Of a stretch of 64,000 nt of DNA, positions 1 through 7,335 are shown in pieces; the stretch's first letter is position 1; each line of letters begins with the position of its first letter. A program made the position numbers and the translations under genes. The stretch is taken from contig NZ_JNAL01000018.1 in NCBI RefSeq assembly GCF_000759955.1, forward strand, positions 186,001 through 250,000, written 5' to 3'. The notes beneath the pieces are model-generated. The model was given only the letters and a program-made list of their open reading frames with translations, ran no database searches and was not told where the DNA came from. Origin of the DNA: Prochlorococcus marinus str. MIT 9201 (lineage in GTDB: Bacteria > Cyanobacteriota > Cyanobacteriia > PCC-6307 > Cyanobiaceae).

Positions 1-221
1 CTGAATTGTGTAATTTAAAAGGTACAAACAAAAATATATCTTAATTTTATAGAACGAAAATCAATTAAATAATAAATTTTTTATGTGAGGAATAATTTAA
101 TTGTTCTAATTACTGTTCTTAAAACAAGCAATTCTTAATTTAGTTTTTAAAATATAGTTCAATTTATATCTGTCATTAATGTTCTATATACTGTTCTTGT
201 TAATGTATTAAAAATACTTGG

Positions 222-247
222 GGTTATCTTCGGATAACCACTTTTTG
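222..247 (+). terminator. Probable rho-independent terminator
   Basis: A 7-bp stem (GGTTATC / GATAACC) with a TTCG tetraloop is followed within two bases by a run of five T. This is the classic intrinsic terminator shape for a plus-strand transcript whose gene would lie left of the window. A second 8-bp hairpin with a 4-base loop (271-290) follows and could be a backup stop. Confidence 0.6.
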
Positions 248-315
248 ATAAGAAAAGGGGTCATAAAATAGTCACCTTCATTAAGGTGACCTTGGACAAC
301 TTTTTAAAATGTAAA

Positions 316-328
316 AACTCCCCGGGCG
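316..328. repeat. Copy of tRNA-Asn 3' end (possible att site)
   Basis: The 13 bases AACTCCCCGGGCG are identical to 1268-1280, which cover the last ten bases of the tRNA-Asn gene plus three flanking bases. Both copies have the same orientation and are about 950 bp apart. A GC-rich 13-mer is unlikely to recur by chance this close in such AT-rich DNA. A duplicated tRNA 3' end is the usual footprint of an element integrated at a tRNA gene. No integrase gene lies between the copies, so a remnant or excised element is inferred. Confidence 0.5.
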
Positions 329-426
329 AAAGATAGGCAGATCTCTCATAACCTTTTATAGACATTCATAGTCGATCAAATAATTTATATCTCATAGAAA
401 AAACACTTAAAAACTAAAATTTTGAT

Positions 427-444
427 TCCTGAAGTTGCCTAAAA
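427..444 (+). repeat. Direct repeat copy 1
   Basis: The motif TCCTGAAGTTGCCTAAAA matches 1089-1106 at 17 of 18 positions in the same orientation. The two copies lie just inside the two copies of the tRNA-Asn 3' end. Function unknown. Confidence 0.5.
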
Positions 445-475
445 ATAAAATAAGAGGGCATTTGTTTGCCCTCTT
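440..475 (-). terminator. Hairpin with T-rich tail on the minus strand
   Basis: A 9-bp stem (452-460 with 467-475, AAGAGGGCA / TGCCCTCTT) has a 6-base loop. Read on the minus strand it is followed by a T-rich tract, as in an intrinsic terminator. No minus-strand gene is recognised upstream in 476-650, so it may end a small RNA or the transcript of the minus-strand ORF further right. Confidence 0.4.
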
Positions 476-659
476 CGAGTCGTATGCACCTCGCTGTCCA
501 CAAAGTCGATGAAGTGCTTTTGACTCCTGAATTATTTCTACTCCTACTGAATAGAAAATGATAGTCGTGACAACCACAAAGCACTAATACTCGGGTAGAA
601 ATACCCTATGAATTTGAAGTAAAAAAGAGGACAATATAAGTGTAGATACAGGAGGTCTT

Positions 660-809
660 ATGAAAATCATTACTCCTTTCACTATTCTCAATCAAAACTT
701 CCATGAAATGGATTTGATTAGAGATGCAATGAAGAGTAAAAGATTAGCAACTGAAAGATTGCATGAAGATTATAGAAAAATGTACAAAAATCATCAATTT
801 GCCTATTGA
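660..809 (+). CDS. Small hypothetical protein, 49 aa
   Basis: This short ORF starts at an ATG placed four bases after a perfect AGGAGG ribosome-binding site (650-655). Such a site is rare in this AT-rich genome and is the main reason to believe the gene. The product is hydrophilic and basic, begins MKIITPFTIL and is rich in Arg, Lys, His and Met, with a probable amphipathic helix from about residue 17 to 43. No domain is recognised and no membrane segment is seen. The stop codon lies in a small hairpin (800-818) that could act as a terminator for this gene and the converging ORF. It lies in the gene-poor region beside tRNA-Asn, so it may belong to an accessory element. Function unknown. Confidence 0.55.
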   Translation: MKIITPFTILNQNFHEMDLIRDAMKSKRLATERLHEDYRKMYKNHQFAY

Positions 810-818
810 AAATAGGCA
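800..818. terminator. Possible bidirectional terminator hairpin
   Basis: TGCCTAT (800-806) pairs with ATAGGCA (812-818) across a 5-base loop between two converging small ORFs. The following tract is only moderately T-rich, so termination is plausible but weakly supported. Confidence 0.3.
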
Positions 819-820
819 TT

Positions 821-1018
821 CTATTCACATTGCTTATTGTTCAATCTGTTGAACATACATTTGCTGTTCATGACCATTCCTTTGTAGTCGGGAAGATTTA
901 GTTCTTTCAACCAAATAGAAATTTCCTGAGCAGCATCAGACTTTTTAGGCATATAAAAAATTACCTCTTTAGAAGGTTTTATTACTAGATAAGGAGGTAT
1001 CTTGACTGAAATTTTCAT
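821..1018 (-). CDS. Small hypothetical protein, 65 aa
   Basis: A complete minus-strand ORF of 65 codons starting at ATG. The protein begins MKISVKIPPYLVIKPSKEV and has a KxSDAAQEISIWLKEL stretch that should form an amphipathic helix, followed by two Cys (one near the C-terminal end) and an Asn/Lys-rich tail. It contains no membrane segment or recognised domain. No clear Shine-Dalgarno is seen upstream. It converges on the 49-aa ORF, separated by a small hairpin. Position between the two tRNA-Asn 3'-end copies suggests accessory DNA. It could be a chance ORF, but length and composition look protein-like. Confidence 0.5.
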   Translation of the reverse strand: MKISVKIPPYLVIKPSKEVIFYMPKKSDAAQEISIWLKELNLPDYKGMVMNSKCMFNRLNNKQCE

Positions 1019-1088
1019 AATTCAAATATATCTAATTGTTTGTTTTTGCAAGCAAAATATCTTGGACGTATAACCGAAAAGGATGGAG

Positions 1089-1106
1089 TCCAGAAGTTGC
1101 CTAAAA
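1089..1106 (+). repeat. Direct repeat copy 2
   Basis: The motif TCCAGAAGTTGCCTAAAA matches 427-444 at 17 of 18 positions. Nearby, an 11-bp perfect inverted repeat (1139-1149 with 1170-1180, ACACATTTTCA / TGAAAATGTGT) is separated by 20 bases. Function unknown. Confidence 0.5.
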
Positions 1107-1138
1107 CACATTTTTTAAAAGGCTACAACACATAAAAA

Positions 1139-1180
1139 ACACATTTTCACCCAAAAACCTGAACTACTATGAAAATGTGT
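1139..1180. repeat. 11-bp inverted repeat
   Basis: ACACATTTTCA (1139-1149) is perfectly inverted at 1170-1180 with a 20-base loop. There is no T-run, so it is not an obvious terminator. It could be a protein-binding site, an element end, or an RNA hairpin. Confidence 0.4.
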
Positions 1181-1214
1181 GATTCATGAGATATGACAAA
1201 AAGACCAGTTATGC

Positions 1215-1241
1215 CAATAAAAAAGACCCTTTTGGGGTCTT
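1215..1241 (-). terminator. Terminator of tRNA-Asn
   Basis: On the minus strand a 7-bp stem AAGACCC / GGGTCTT with a 5-base loop is followed directly by six T. It lies about 30 bases past the 3' end of the minus-strand tRNA-Asn gene, which it very probably terminates. Confidence 0.7.
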
Positions 1242-1270
1242 ATGGTCATCTAATGATCTTGTAATTGAAC

Positions 1271-1341
<71 letters not shown>

Positions 1342-1390
1342 ATATAAAATGAATTTAGCTCTTTAAAGTGCCTTATGACAAGTACAAGAA

Positions 1391-2065
1391 TTAATTATAT
1401 TTAAATTCTGATGGTTTTTGCCAGATAGATAAAGAACCATTTTTCAACTCTGCCACTGCATCAGCATAAGTTAATTCTTCATAACGATGAGTGATCCACA
1501 AAGCAGATAAAGGTTTACTTTTGTCACTTGTGAGATTTTTAATAGTTTGCAAAACTTTTAATTGGCTGGTTTGATCAAGTAAAGCTGTAGGCTCATCCAA
1601 AAGAATAAAATTTCTATTACTAATAAGAGCACATGCAATAGTTAAGCGTTGTTTTTGTCCACCGCTTAAAGTATGAACTGGTCTTTTTTCAAAACCAGTC
1701 ATTCCTACTTGATCAAGCACATATTCAATTTTTTTATTAATTTCATTTTGACTAATATTTTGATTAAGATTTATCAGAAGTTCAGTCCTGCAATTTGGCA
1801 TCAATATTTGATGGTCAGGGTTTTGAAATACCATGCCAATATTAGCTTTTGAATTAACAAATCCATTTTTGGGTTTAATTATTCCATTAATTAATTTTAA
1901 AAAAGTACTTTTTCCGCTACCGTTTTTACCTATTACCATCCAAAATCCAGGTTTTTTTATTGAGAAATTACATTTAAAAATTAAATCTTCTTTTCCCCCC
2001 GGGTATGAGAAAGAAACATCTTTGAATTTAATATGAGGTATTTCATTTTCAAGAATATTTTGCAT
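1391..2065 (-). CDS. ABC transporter ATP-binding protein, ECF/CbiO type
   Basis: A single ABC ATPase domain of 224 aa. The Walker A is GKNGSGKS at 46-53, the Q-loop lies in MVFQNPDHQ near 78-86, the signature is LSGGQKQR at 133-140 and the Walker B is ILLDEP at 154-159. The FQNPDHQ Q-loop is typical of the EcfA/CbiO group, which powers vitamin and metal-ion uptake through membrane EcfT and substrate-binding S components. No partner permease is adjacent, so the substrate is unknown. It starts at ATG, 8 bases after the UPF0367 gene, with which it is probably co-transcribed. Family assignment is firm; the specific subgroup is inferred. Confidence 0.85.
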   Translation of the reverse strand: MQNILENEIPHIKFKDVSFSYPGGKEDLIFKCNFSIKKPGFWMVIGKNGSGKSTFLKLINGIIKPKNGFVNSKANIGMVFQNPDHQILMPNCRTELLINLNQNISQNEINKKIEYVLDQVGMTGFEKRPVHTLSGGQKQRLTIACALISNRNFILLDEPTALLDQTSQLKVLQTIKNLTSDKSKPLSALWITHRYEELTYADAVAELKNGSLSIWQKPSEFKYN

Positions 2066-2073
2066 TAATTCTA

Positions 2074-2346
2074 TTAATCTATGTCGAGAGAAAATCCTGG
2101 TCTTTTGGCTCCTCCAGCTACTGAAGATTTTTCATATATCTGAACCGAAATGATTTCTTTAGCTCTGACAGCAATTAATTTATCTTGCACTTTGTCACAC
2201 CTTAATTCGATCAAGTTTGAGGATTCTAAAGTTTCATTCATAGAACTTTTTATTTCATCATAAATTTGTTTAACATCATCAAAATTTTTCTTCTGAATTG
2301 AAAATGGAAAAGGTGAATATCTCAGACTTAGCTCCAGCGAATACAT
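2074..2346 (-). CDS. UPF0367 family protein
   Basis: A small soluble protein of about 90 aa beginning MYSLELSLRYSPFPFSIQ and containing a VQIYEKSSVAGG segment followed by RPGFSLD. I recognise it as the uncharacterised cyanobacterial family UPF0367. An ATG two codons upstream (2352) is possible, but the family usually begins at this Met. It sits just upstream of the ECF-type ATPase in the same direction. Function unknown. Confidence 0.8.
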   Translation of the reverse strand: MYSLELSLRYSPFPFSIQKKNFDDVKQIYDEIKSSMNETLESSNLIELRCDKVQDKLIAVRAKEIISVQIYEKSSVAGGAKRPGFSLDID

Positions 2347-2497
2347 AATCATTATAAAAACTACCTTTTATAATAGTAAATATTTTTACGCAGAAAGTTT
2401 TTTAATTAAATTCTTTTGAGAAAAGTATATAAAAGACCTTTAAATACAATTATCATGTAAATAGAAGACTTAATTTTGCAATTTAGATAATCATTTC

Positions 2498-3466
2498 ATG
2501 GAAATAGCAAATAATATAACTTCTCTAGTTGGAAATACACCATTAGTTAAATTAAACCGGATTAGAAAGCATTTTAATTGTTATCCAGAAATAATAGCTA
2601 AACTAGAAAGCTTTAATCCATCAGCTTCCGTTAAGGATCGCATCGCTTATTCAATGTTATGCAAAGCAGAAGAAGATGGATTGATAAAACCAGATAAAAC
2701 AACGTTAATTGAAGCAACAAGTGGAAATACTGGCATCGCATTAGCAATGGTTGCTGCAGCCAAAGGATATAAATTAATATTAACTATGCCAGATACAATG
2801 AGTATTGAAAGAAGGGCAATGTTGAGAGCATATGGAGCTGAATTACAGCTAACACCTGGGAAAGAAGGGATGCAAGGAGCTTTAGATTTAGCTAATGAGT
2901 TATCTTCAAGCATTAAAAATAGCTATCAATTTAATCAATTTGAAAACTTTGCTAATCCAGATATTCATGAAAGAACAACGGCTCAAGAAATATGGTCCCA
3001 GTCCAATAACAATTTAGATGGATTAGTTACTGGAGTTGGCACAGGTGGAACAATAACTGGTTGCGCACGTTTTTTGAAAAGAGTTAATCCAAATTGCAAA
3101 ATTTATGCTGTAGAACCCAAAAAAAGCGCTGTGATTTCCGGAGAAAAAGCAGGATCTCATTCTATTCAAGGAATAGGAGCAGGTTTCATACCGAAAGTCC
3201 TAAATACTAAATTAATTGATGAAATTATAAAAATAGATGACGATGAAGCATTTTATTATGGGCGTTTATTAGCTCGCTTGGAAGGTCTTTTATCAGGAAT
3301 CAGCAGTGGTGCGGCTTTAGCAGCAACCATTAAAATCGGCGAAAGAAAAGAACTTATGAACAAAAGATTGATAGTAATTCTCCCAAGTTTTGGTGAAAGA
3401 TATTTATCAACAGCGATGTTTGAATCGAATACCTCTATTCAAGCCAGAAAAGATGGTTATCTTTAA
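2498..3466 (+). CDS. cysK: Cysteine synthase (O-acetylserine thiol-lyase)
   Basis: Makes L-cysteine from O-acetyl-L-serine and sulfide using PLP, the last step of sulfur assimilation, in the cytosol. The 322 aa match the usual family length. The PLP lysine is K46 in NPSASVKDRIA, the substrate loop TSGNTG is at 74-79, and the PLP-phosphate loop GTGGTITG lies near 180. A SSGAALAA motif follows near 270. The adjacent J-domain gene starts 17 bases downstream in the same direction, so the two are probably co-transcribed. cysH at 37.4 kb belongs to the same pathway. A cystathionine beta-synthase-like role is less likely because no CBS domain is present. Confidence 0.93.
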   Translation: MEIANNITSLVGNTPLVKLNRIRKHFNCYPEIIAKLESFNPSASVKDRIAYSMLCKAEEDGLIKPDKTTLIEATSGNTGIALAMVAAAKGYKLILTMPDTMSIERRAMLRAYGAELQLTPGKEGMQGALDLANELSSSIKNSYQFNQFENFANPDIHERTTAQEIWSQSNNNLDGLVTGVGTGGTITGCARFLKRVNPNCKIYAVEPKKSAVISGEKAGSHSIQGIGAGFIPKVLNTKLIDEIIKIDDDEAFYYGRLLARLEGLLSGISSGAALAATIKIGERKELMNKRLIVILPSFGERYLSTAMFESNTSIQARKDGYL

Positions 3467-3482
3467 TCCGTAATTTATCAAA

Positions 3483-4160
3483 ATGGGAAAAAATTTATAT
3501 GAAGAACTAGGCCTCAAAAAAAATGCAACTAAAAGTGAAATTAAATCTTCATATCGTTCTTTAGTTAAGCAACATCATCCAGATGCAGGCGGAGAAAAAG
3601 AACGATTTCTTGCAATACAAAATGCTTGGGAAACTCTAAATGACCCCATAAAAAAAGAACAATATGATAGGAATTTTTTCTCTTCCAGTTCATCATTTGA
3701 TTCATTAAATAACAATTGGGAGGAGAAACTTAATTCAAAAAAATATAATTCGTCAATTAAAGACAAAGAAGTTGAAACATGGATTAAAGAAATTTATGCT
3801 CCTATTAATAAATTAATTAGCCAAATAATTAAACCTTTGAACAATGAAATAAAAGAATTATCTGCGGATCCATATGATGACCAACTAATGGAGAATTTTT
3901 GTATTTATATAAGTCTTTCTCAAAAAAAAATAGAAAAAGTTGAGAAAATTTATAACAGAAAATTAGTCCCAAGTTCGATTTCAGCTTTAGGCCTCGATCT
4001 TTATCATTGTTTTTCACAAGTCAAAGATGCACTTTCAGAATTTGATAGATACACACAAGGATACGTGGATGATTACCTATTTGATGGTAAAGAAATGATT
4101 AAAGAAGCAAAAAGAATACAATCAAAGATTTCTACAGAGAAAAAAAATAAAAACTTTTAG
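3483..4160 (+). CDS. J-domain (DnaJ-like) protein
   Basis: Residues 3-63 form a J domain with the HPD motif at 32-34, which stimulates the ATPase of a DnaK-type Hsp70. The Gly/Phe linker, zinc fingers and C-terminal substrate-binding domains of true DnaJ are absent. Instead a charged helical region of about 150 residues of no known domain follows. It is therefore a type-III J protein with an unknown client rather than the general chaperone. It starts at ATG just after cysK. Confidence 0.85.
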   Translation: MGKNLYEELGLKKNATKSEIKSSYRSLVKQHHPDAGGEKERFLAIQNAWETLNDPIKKEQYDRNFFSSSSSFDSLNNNWEEKLNSKKYNSSIKDKEVETWIKEIYAPINKLISQIIKPLNNEIKELSADPYDDQLMENFCIYISLSQKKIEKVEKIYNRKLVPSSISALGLDLYHCFSQVKDALSEFDRYTQGYVDDYLFDGKEMIKEAKRIQSKISTEKKNKNF

Positions 4161-4184
4161 ATATAAAATTTTAAATATAAAAAT

Positions 4185-4421
4185 TTATTGAATATATTCT
4201 TCAAGTTGATCTAATTTCAACCAAACGTCTGGGACAGGCCTGCGCCACCGAATCTGGGCATATTCCTCTTTAACTGAAAGAATCTCTCCAGGACCTTCAA
4301 AGACATAATTAGGTAAATCATCATCACTGGCTAGAGCCTCGATACTTTTTACGTATTTTTCTCTATCTACAAAAACTAAGCTTCCTTTCTTGAGAGGTTT
4401 CTTTTGAATAGAATCTGTCAT
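4185..4421 (-). CDS. ndhO: NAD(P)H-quinone oxidoreductase subunit O
   Basis: Subunit of the cyanobacterial NDH-1 complex on the thylakoid membrane, which takes part in respiration, cyclic electron flow and CO2 uptake. The 78 residues include a basic N-terminus (KKPLKKGSLVFVDRE), FEGPGEILSVKEEYAQIRW and PVPDVWLKLDQLEEY, all characteristic of NdhO. It is monocistronic and faces the J-domain gene. A CRR7-like protein, also linked to NDH-1, is encoded at 12.6 kb. Confidence 0.95.
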   Translation of the reverse strand: MTDSIQKKPLKKGSLVFVDREKYVKSIEALASDDDLPNYVFEGPGEILSVKEEYAQIRWRRPVPDVWLKLDQLEEYIQ

Positions 4422-4557
4422 TATTTAAGTCAACTAAGTAACTGAAATTTATTATACAAAAACTTGTTTGATAAATATTTAAAAAAATTGATAACAGAAT
4501 AATAATTACAAACTTCAAAAAAATTTAATAGCCTTAAATAATAAATATCTTCAAAAT

Positions 4558-5484
4558 ATGCGTCTATTACTTCTTGGCTGCACTGGATTTATTGGTAAAG
4601 AATTAGTTCCAACACTATTAAATGAAAATCACGAAATATATATCGTGAGCAGAAAACCCATAAGTAAATTAAAACTTGATTTAGATTTCAATAAATTTAA
4701 ATTTTTTCAAATAGATTTATCAAAAGAACAAAACTGGAATAATGAAAATCTTCTAAATATATTAAGAGAAACAGATGGAATTATTAATTTAATGGGAGAA
4801 CCAATAGCAGAAAAAAAATGGACTTCTTCACAAAAACAAGAAATTGAAAATAGTCGTATTAAAACTACAGAATTTATGATGAAAACTCTTAAAAATTTCA
4901 AAATCAACCCAAAAGTGATTATAAATGGTTCAGCAATAGGTTATTACGGCACAAGTTTGTCTGATGAATTCACCGAAAATAGTATTGGAGGAAAAGACTT
5001 TTTAGCTAATCTTTGCAAACAATGGGAAGCGGTTGCAGCAGAAAAACCATTTTTCTCAAGACTAGTTATTTTCAGGATTGGAATAGTTCTAGAGGCAGAT
5101 GGCGGAGCATTAGGGAAAATGCTTCCGATATTTAAAGTTGGGTTAGGAGGACCAATTGGAGATGGTCAGCAATGGATGAGTTGGATTCATAGAAGAGATT
5201 TATGCACATTAATTGCTCAAGCATTAGTTGATAAAAAGTATTCAGGAGTATTTAATGCTGTTGCACCAAATCCAGTATTAATGAGAGACTTTTCTCAGAC
5301 TTTAGGCAAATGTCTTAATAGACCTAATTTACTTCCAGTGCCTGGAGCGGTTTTAAAAATATTGTTAGGCGATGGAGCAAAAGTTGTATTAGAAGGACAA
5401 AAAGTAATAAGCAGTAAACTCAAAAATTATAATTTTAAATATCCTCTTCTTGAGAAAGCAATTTACGCCTCCACCAAGAATTAA
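4558..5484 (+). CDS. NAD(P)-dependent epimerase, TIGR01777 (SDR39U1/YfcH) family
   Basis: An atypical short-chain dehydrogenase with a Rossmann nucleotide-binding motif GCTGFIG at 7-13 and the family-specific SAIGYYG at 125-131. A C-terminal DUF1731-type segment (NAVAPNPVLMRDFSQTLG to the end) completes the domain pattern. Length 308 aa is usual. Homologues are often mislabelled cell-division inhibitor. The true substrate is unknown. The 3' end overlaps the converging membrane-protein gene by 50 bases. Confidence 0.85.
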   Translation: MRLLLLGCTGFIGKELVPTLLNENHEIYIVSRKPISKLKLDLDFNKFKFFQIDLSKEQNWNNENLLNILRETDGIINLMGEPIAEKKWTSSQKQEIENSRIKTTEFMMKTLKNFKINPKVIINGSAIGYYGTSLSDEFTENSIGGKDFLANLCKQWEAVAAEKPFFSRLVIFRIGIVLEADGGALGKMLPIFKVGLGGPIGDGQQWMSWIHRRDLCTLIAQALVDKKYSGVFNAVAPNPVLMRDFSQTLGKCLNRPNLLPVPGAVLKILLGDGAKVVLEGQKVISSKLKNYNFKYPLLEKAIYASTKN

Positions 5485-5704
5485 TACCATTTACTAAAGC
5501 ACCAATAATAAGAATCGTAATCAATGGAACAATAAGAGGATTCCAAACTATTTGAATAAAATTAATAAAAATAAATATCCCATTTAATTGCATGATGATT
5601 GCAAAAATAAAAAATATTGCAAAAAAAATTACTGTAAATAAGTTTATCAGCAACAAATTATCGATAATTTGCTTCAAGTTATTTTGATTATTTTTCTTAG
5701 TCAT
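5435..5704 (-). CDS. Small membrane protein, unknown
   Basis: An 89-aa protein with a hydrophilic N-terminus, two hydrophobic helices (about 18-40 and 48-70) and a charged C-terminus ending WWRRKLLSQEEDI. No family is recognised. It is the last gene of a minus-strand operon, overlapping the LpxB-related gene by 8 bases. It also overlaps the converging epimerase gene by 50 bases, and that overlap is coding in both strands. Confidence 0.65.
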   Translation of the reverse strand: MTKKNNQNNLKQIIDNLLLINLFTVIFFAIFFIFAIIMQLNGIFIFINFIQIVWNPLIVPLITILIIGALVNGINSWWRRKLLSQEEDI

Positions 5705-6899
5705 TTTTTATAACAATATTCATATCATCAACCATCTTAGGACAAGCTTTGTTTTCACCTAGTCTTTTTTTAGCATTTTCATTGCATGAGATCAGAAACT
5801 TCTTATTTAGCTTTATTAGATATATAACTTTAATAATCAATTTTATTGTCTGATTAATTTGATCATTCTTATCTTTATAATTGCTTGCACAAAAAACATA
5901 TTTTCCAAGCAAACGTCTTTGCGCTTCTGCAAAAGATTTTGTAAATTGTGGACCTTTACCTTCAATCTGAATAACTGGTTTTCCTAAGCCAATAGCTTGT
6001 TCCGCAGCCGTTCCTGCCATACTAATACAGCATACACTTTTCAATAATATTTTTTCAAAATTATTCCAATATATATTCACCTCTAAAGATTTATATTGGA
6101 ATTTCAAAAGATACTTCTCTTTTATTTTTTCTAGATATAACCATCTTCTTTTTTGAAATATCTCCTTTATTTTTGATGAAGATAAAGCATTAACTATTGC
6201 AAAATTAAATTCAATTTTTTTAAAGTATCTTAAATCTGACAGTTCCTCTAATACCTCCAAAATCAAAACAAAATTGTCTAGCATCTCTGGGAATCTACTA
6301 CCTGGAAATAATCCAATACTTAATTTAGATTTGTTGAGTTCAATATCTCTAGAAAAAAACCTATCCATAAATGGATTACCCAAAAAAGATACTTCTTTCT
6401 TTAATTGAAAAGTTAAATCATTGGCTGTAAGAAAATCTCTGGCATATATTTTTTTTGACTTTTTTGAGAGCAAGAAAAATTTAGAGGGCCATGGCAATTT
6501 TAACTTCCCTTCATAATGACTGGAATAAGCAACTAGATATGTAAAAAAATCTTTGTCACAAATCCATGCGAAAAAAACTGGCACAATATCTCCAACTACA
6601 AAAAAGTAATCATATTTTTTTCTTATTTTATAAGTTAAGTATAATCTTTTTAGAAGATAAAATATTTCTCCCCCAAATATCTCAATTAGTCTCCCCTTAA
6701 AAGAATTGTAGCCAATTCCTCCAGTAATAAATTCTTTAGTTTTTCCAATAATCTTAATTTTTTCTTTTTGGTAATGGTTTCCTTTACCAACAATTGGCAA
6801 AGCATGTACAGAATAACCACTTTTTACGAATTGCTTAGCTATTAAACTCCCAGATAGATCTTCTCCATGCCCGTTACTTAGTATTAAAATTTTAAACAA
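5697..6899 (-). CDS. Lipid-A-disaccharide synthase-related protein
   Basis: A GT-B-type glycosyltransferase of 400 aa. The N-terminus (ILILSNGHGEDLSG) matches the cyanobacterial LpxB-related family (TIGR03492), and the C-terminal half has MAGTAAEQAIGLGKPVIQIEGKG, the typical nucleotide-sugar-binding part. Its sugar substrate is not known; it is probably not the lipid A enzyme itself. It starts at TTG, one base after the TPR gene stop. A second distantly similar protein is encoded at 58.6 kb. Confidence 0.75.
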   Translation of the reverse strand: MFKILILSNGHGEDLSGSLIAKQFVKSGYSVHALPIVGKGNHYQKEKIKIIGKTKEFITGGIGYNSFKGRLIEIFGGEIFYLLKRLYLTYKIRKKYDYFFVVGDIVPVFFAWICDKDFFTYLVAYSSHYEGKLKLPWPSKFFLLSKKSKKIYARDFLTANDLTFQLKKEVSFLGNPFMDRFFSRDIELNKSKLSIGLFPGSRFPEMLDNFVLILEVLEELSDLRYFKKIEFNFAIVNALSSSKIKEIFQKRRWLYLEKIKEKYLLKFQYKSLEVNIYWNNFEKILLKSVCCISMAGTAAEQAIGLGKPVIQIEGKGPQFTKSFAEAQRRLLGKYVFCASNYKDKNDQINQTIKLIIKVIYLIKLNKKFLISCNENAKKRLGENKACPKMVDDMNIVIKND

Positions 6900-6900
6900 C

Positions 6901-7329
6901 TTAAAATTCCAACCATTTTTTAACTTTGGTTAACTCAGGCCAATCTGGATATCTAATTAATCCGTCTTCAACTGATTCTTGCAAATCATTTTTCACATCG
7001 GGCATCATCATAGACATTTTTTTTATTAACTCAATATGATCCCTAACACCTTTACTATTGGTAGCCAAAAGGGCTAAAGATAGATTCATTCTTGCTTGTG
7101 GATCTTGCTGATTTAATCGAACAGCTTGTCTGGCAGCTGCCAAAGCTTCTTCGTTATTTTTCAAAAGTAATTGAAGCCATGATAGACAAGTCCAGGCAGC
7201 AAAATGATTTGGTATTTGCTGTATAATTTTTTGAAAATCTTGAACGATTGGAATTAAATCTTGCCCAGCTTTGTATCTTGAAAGAGCTGCATTAAAATCC
7301 TCTTCGATGGGATTAATTTCTTTATTCAT
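6901..7329 (-). CDS. TPR-repeat protein
   Basis: A soluble 142-aa protein with about two tetratricopeptide units, seen in HFAAWTCLSWLQLLLKNNEEALAAA and the following AVRLNQQDPQARMNLSLALL. Such repeats form helical protein-binding surfaces. It lies in an operon between the A-type Fe-S gene (6 bases upstream) and the LpxB-related gene (1 base downstream). Its partner is unknown. Confidence 0.75.
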   Translation of the reverse strand: MNKEINPIEEDFNAALSRYKAGQDLIPIVQDFQKIIQQIPNHFAAWTCLSWLQLLLKNNEEALAAARQAVRLNQQDPQARMNLSLALLATNSKGVRDHIELIKKMSMMMPDVKNDLQESVEDGLIRYPDWPELTKVKKWLEF

Positions 7330-7335
7330 TACTAA

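Larger units (their letters stand above)
1..659. other. Gene-poor region with hairpins and short repeats
   Basis: No convincing ORF is seen in either strand here. The region holds a near-repeat of 19 bases (102-120 and 180-198, 17 of 19 identical), two consecutive strong hairpins (222-239 and 271-290), a 13-base copy of the tRNA-Asn 3' end (316-328), a motif shared with 1089-1106 (427-444), and a 9-bp hairpin at 452-475. The composition is more AT-rich and less coding than the rest of the window. It may be the tail of a small accessory region that lies mostly left of the window. Confidence 0.6.

Noticed and set aside
476-600. Open minus-strand reading frame before the hairpin at 452-475
   Set aside because: No convincing start codon or ribosome-binding site; treated as possible small RNA instead of a gene.
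1997-2002. CCCCGGG in the ECF-type ATPase gene as a third copy of the tRNA-end repeat
   Set aside because: Only seven to eight bases match and they are part of a coding sequence.
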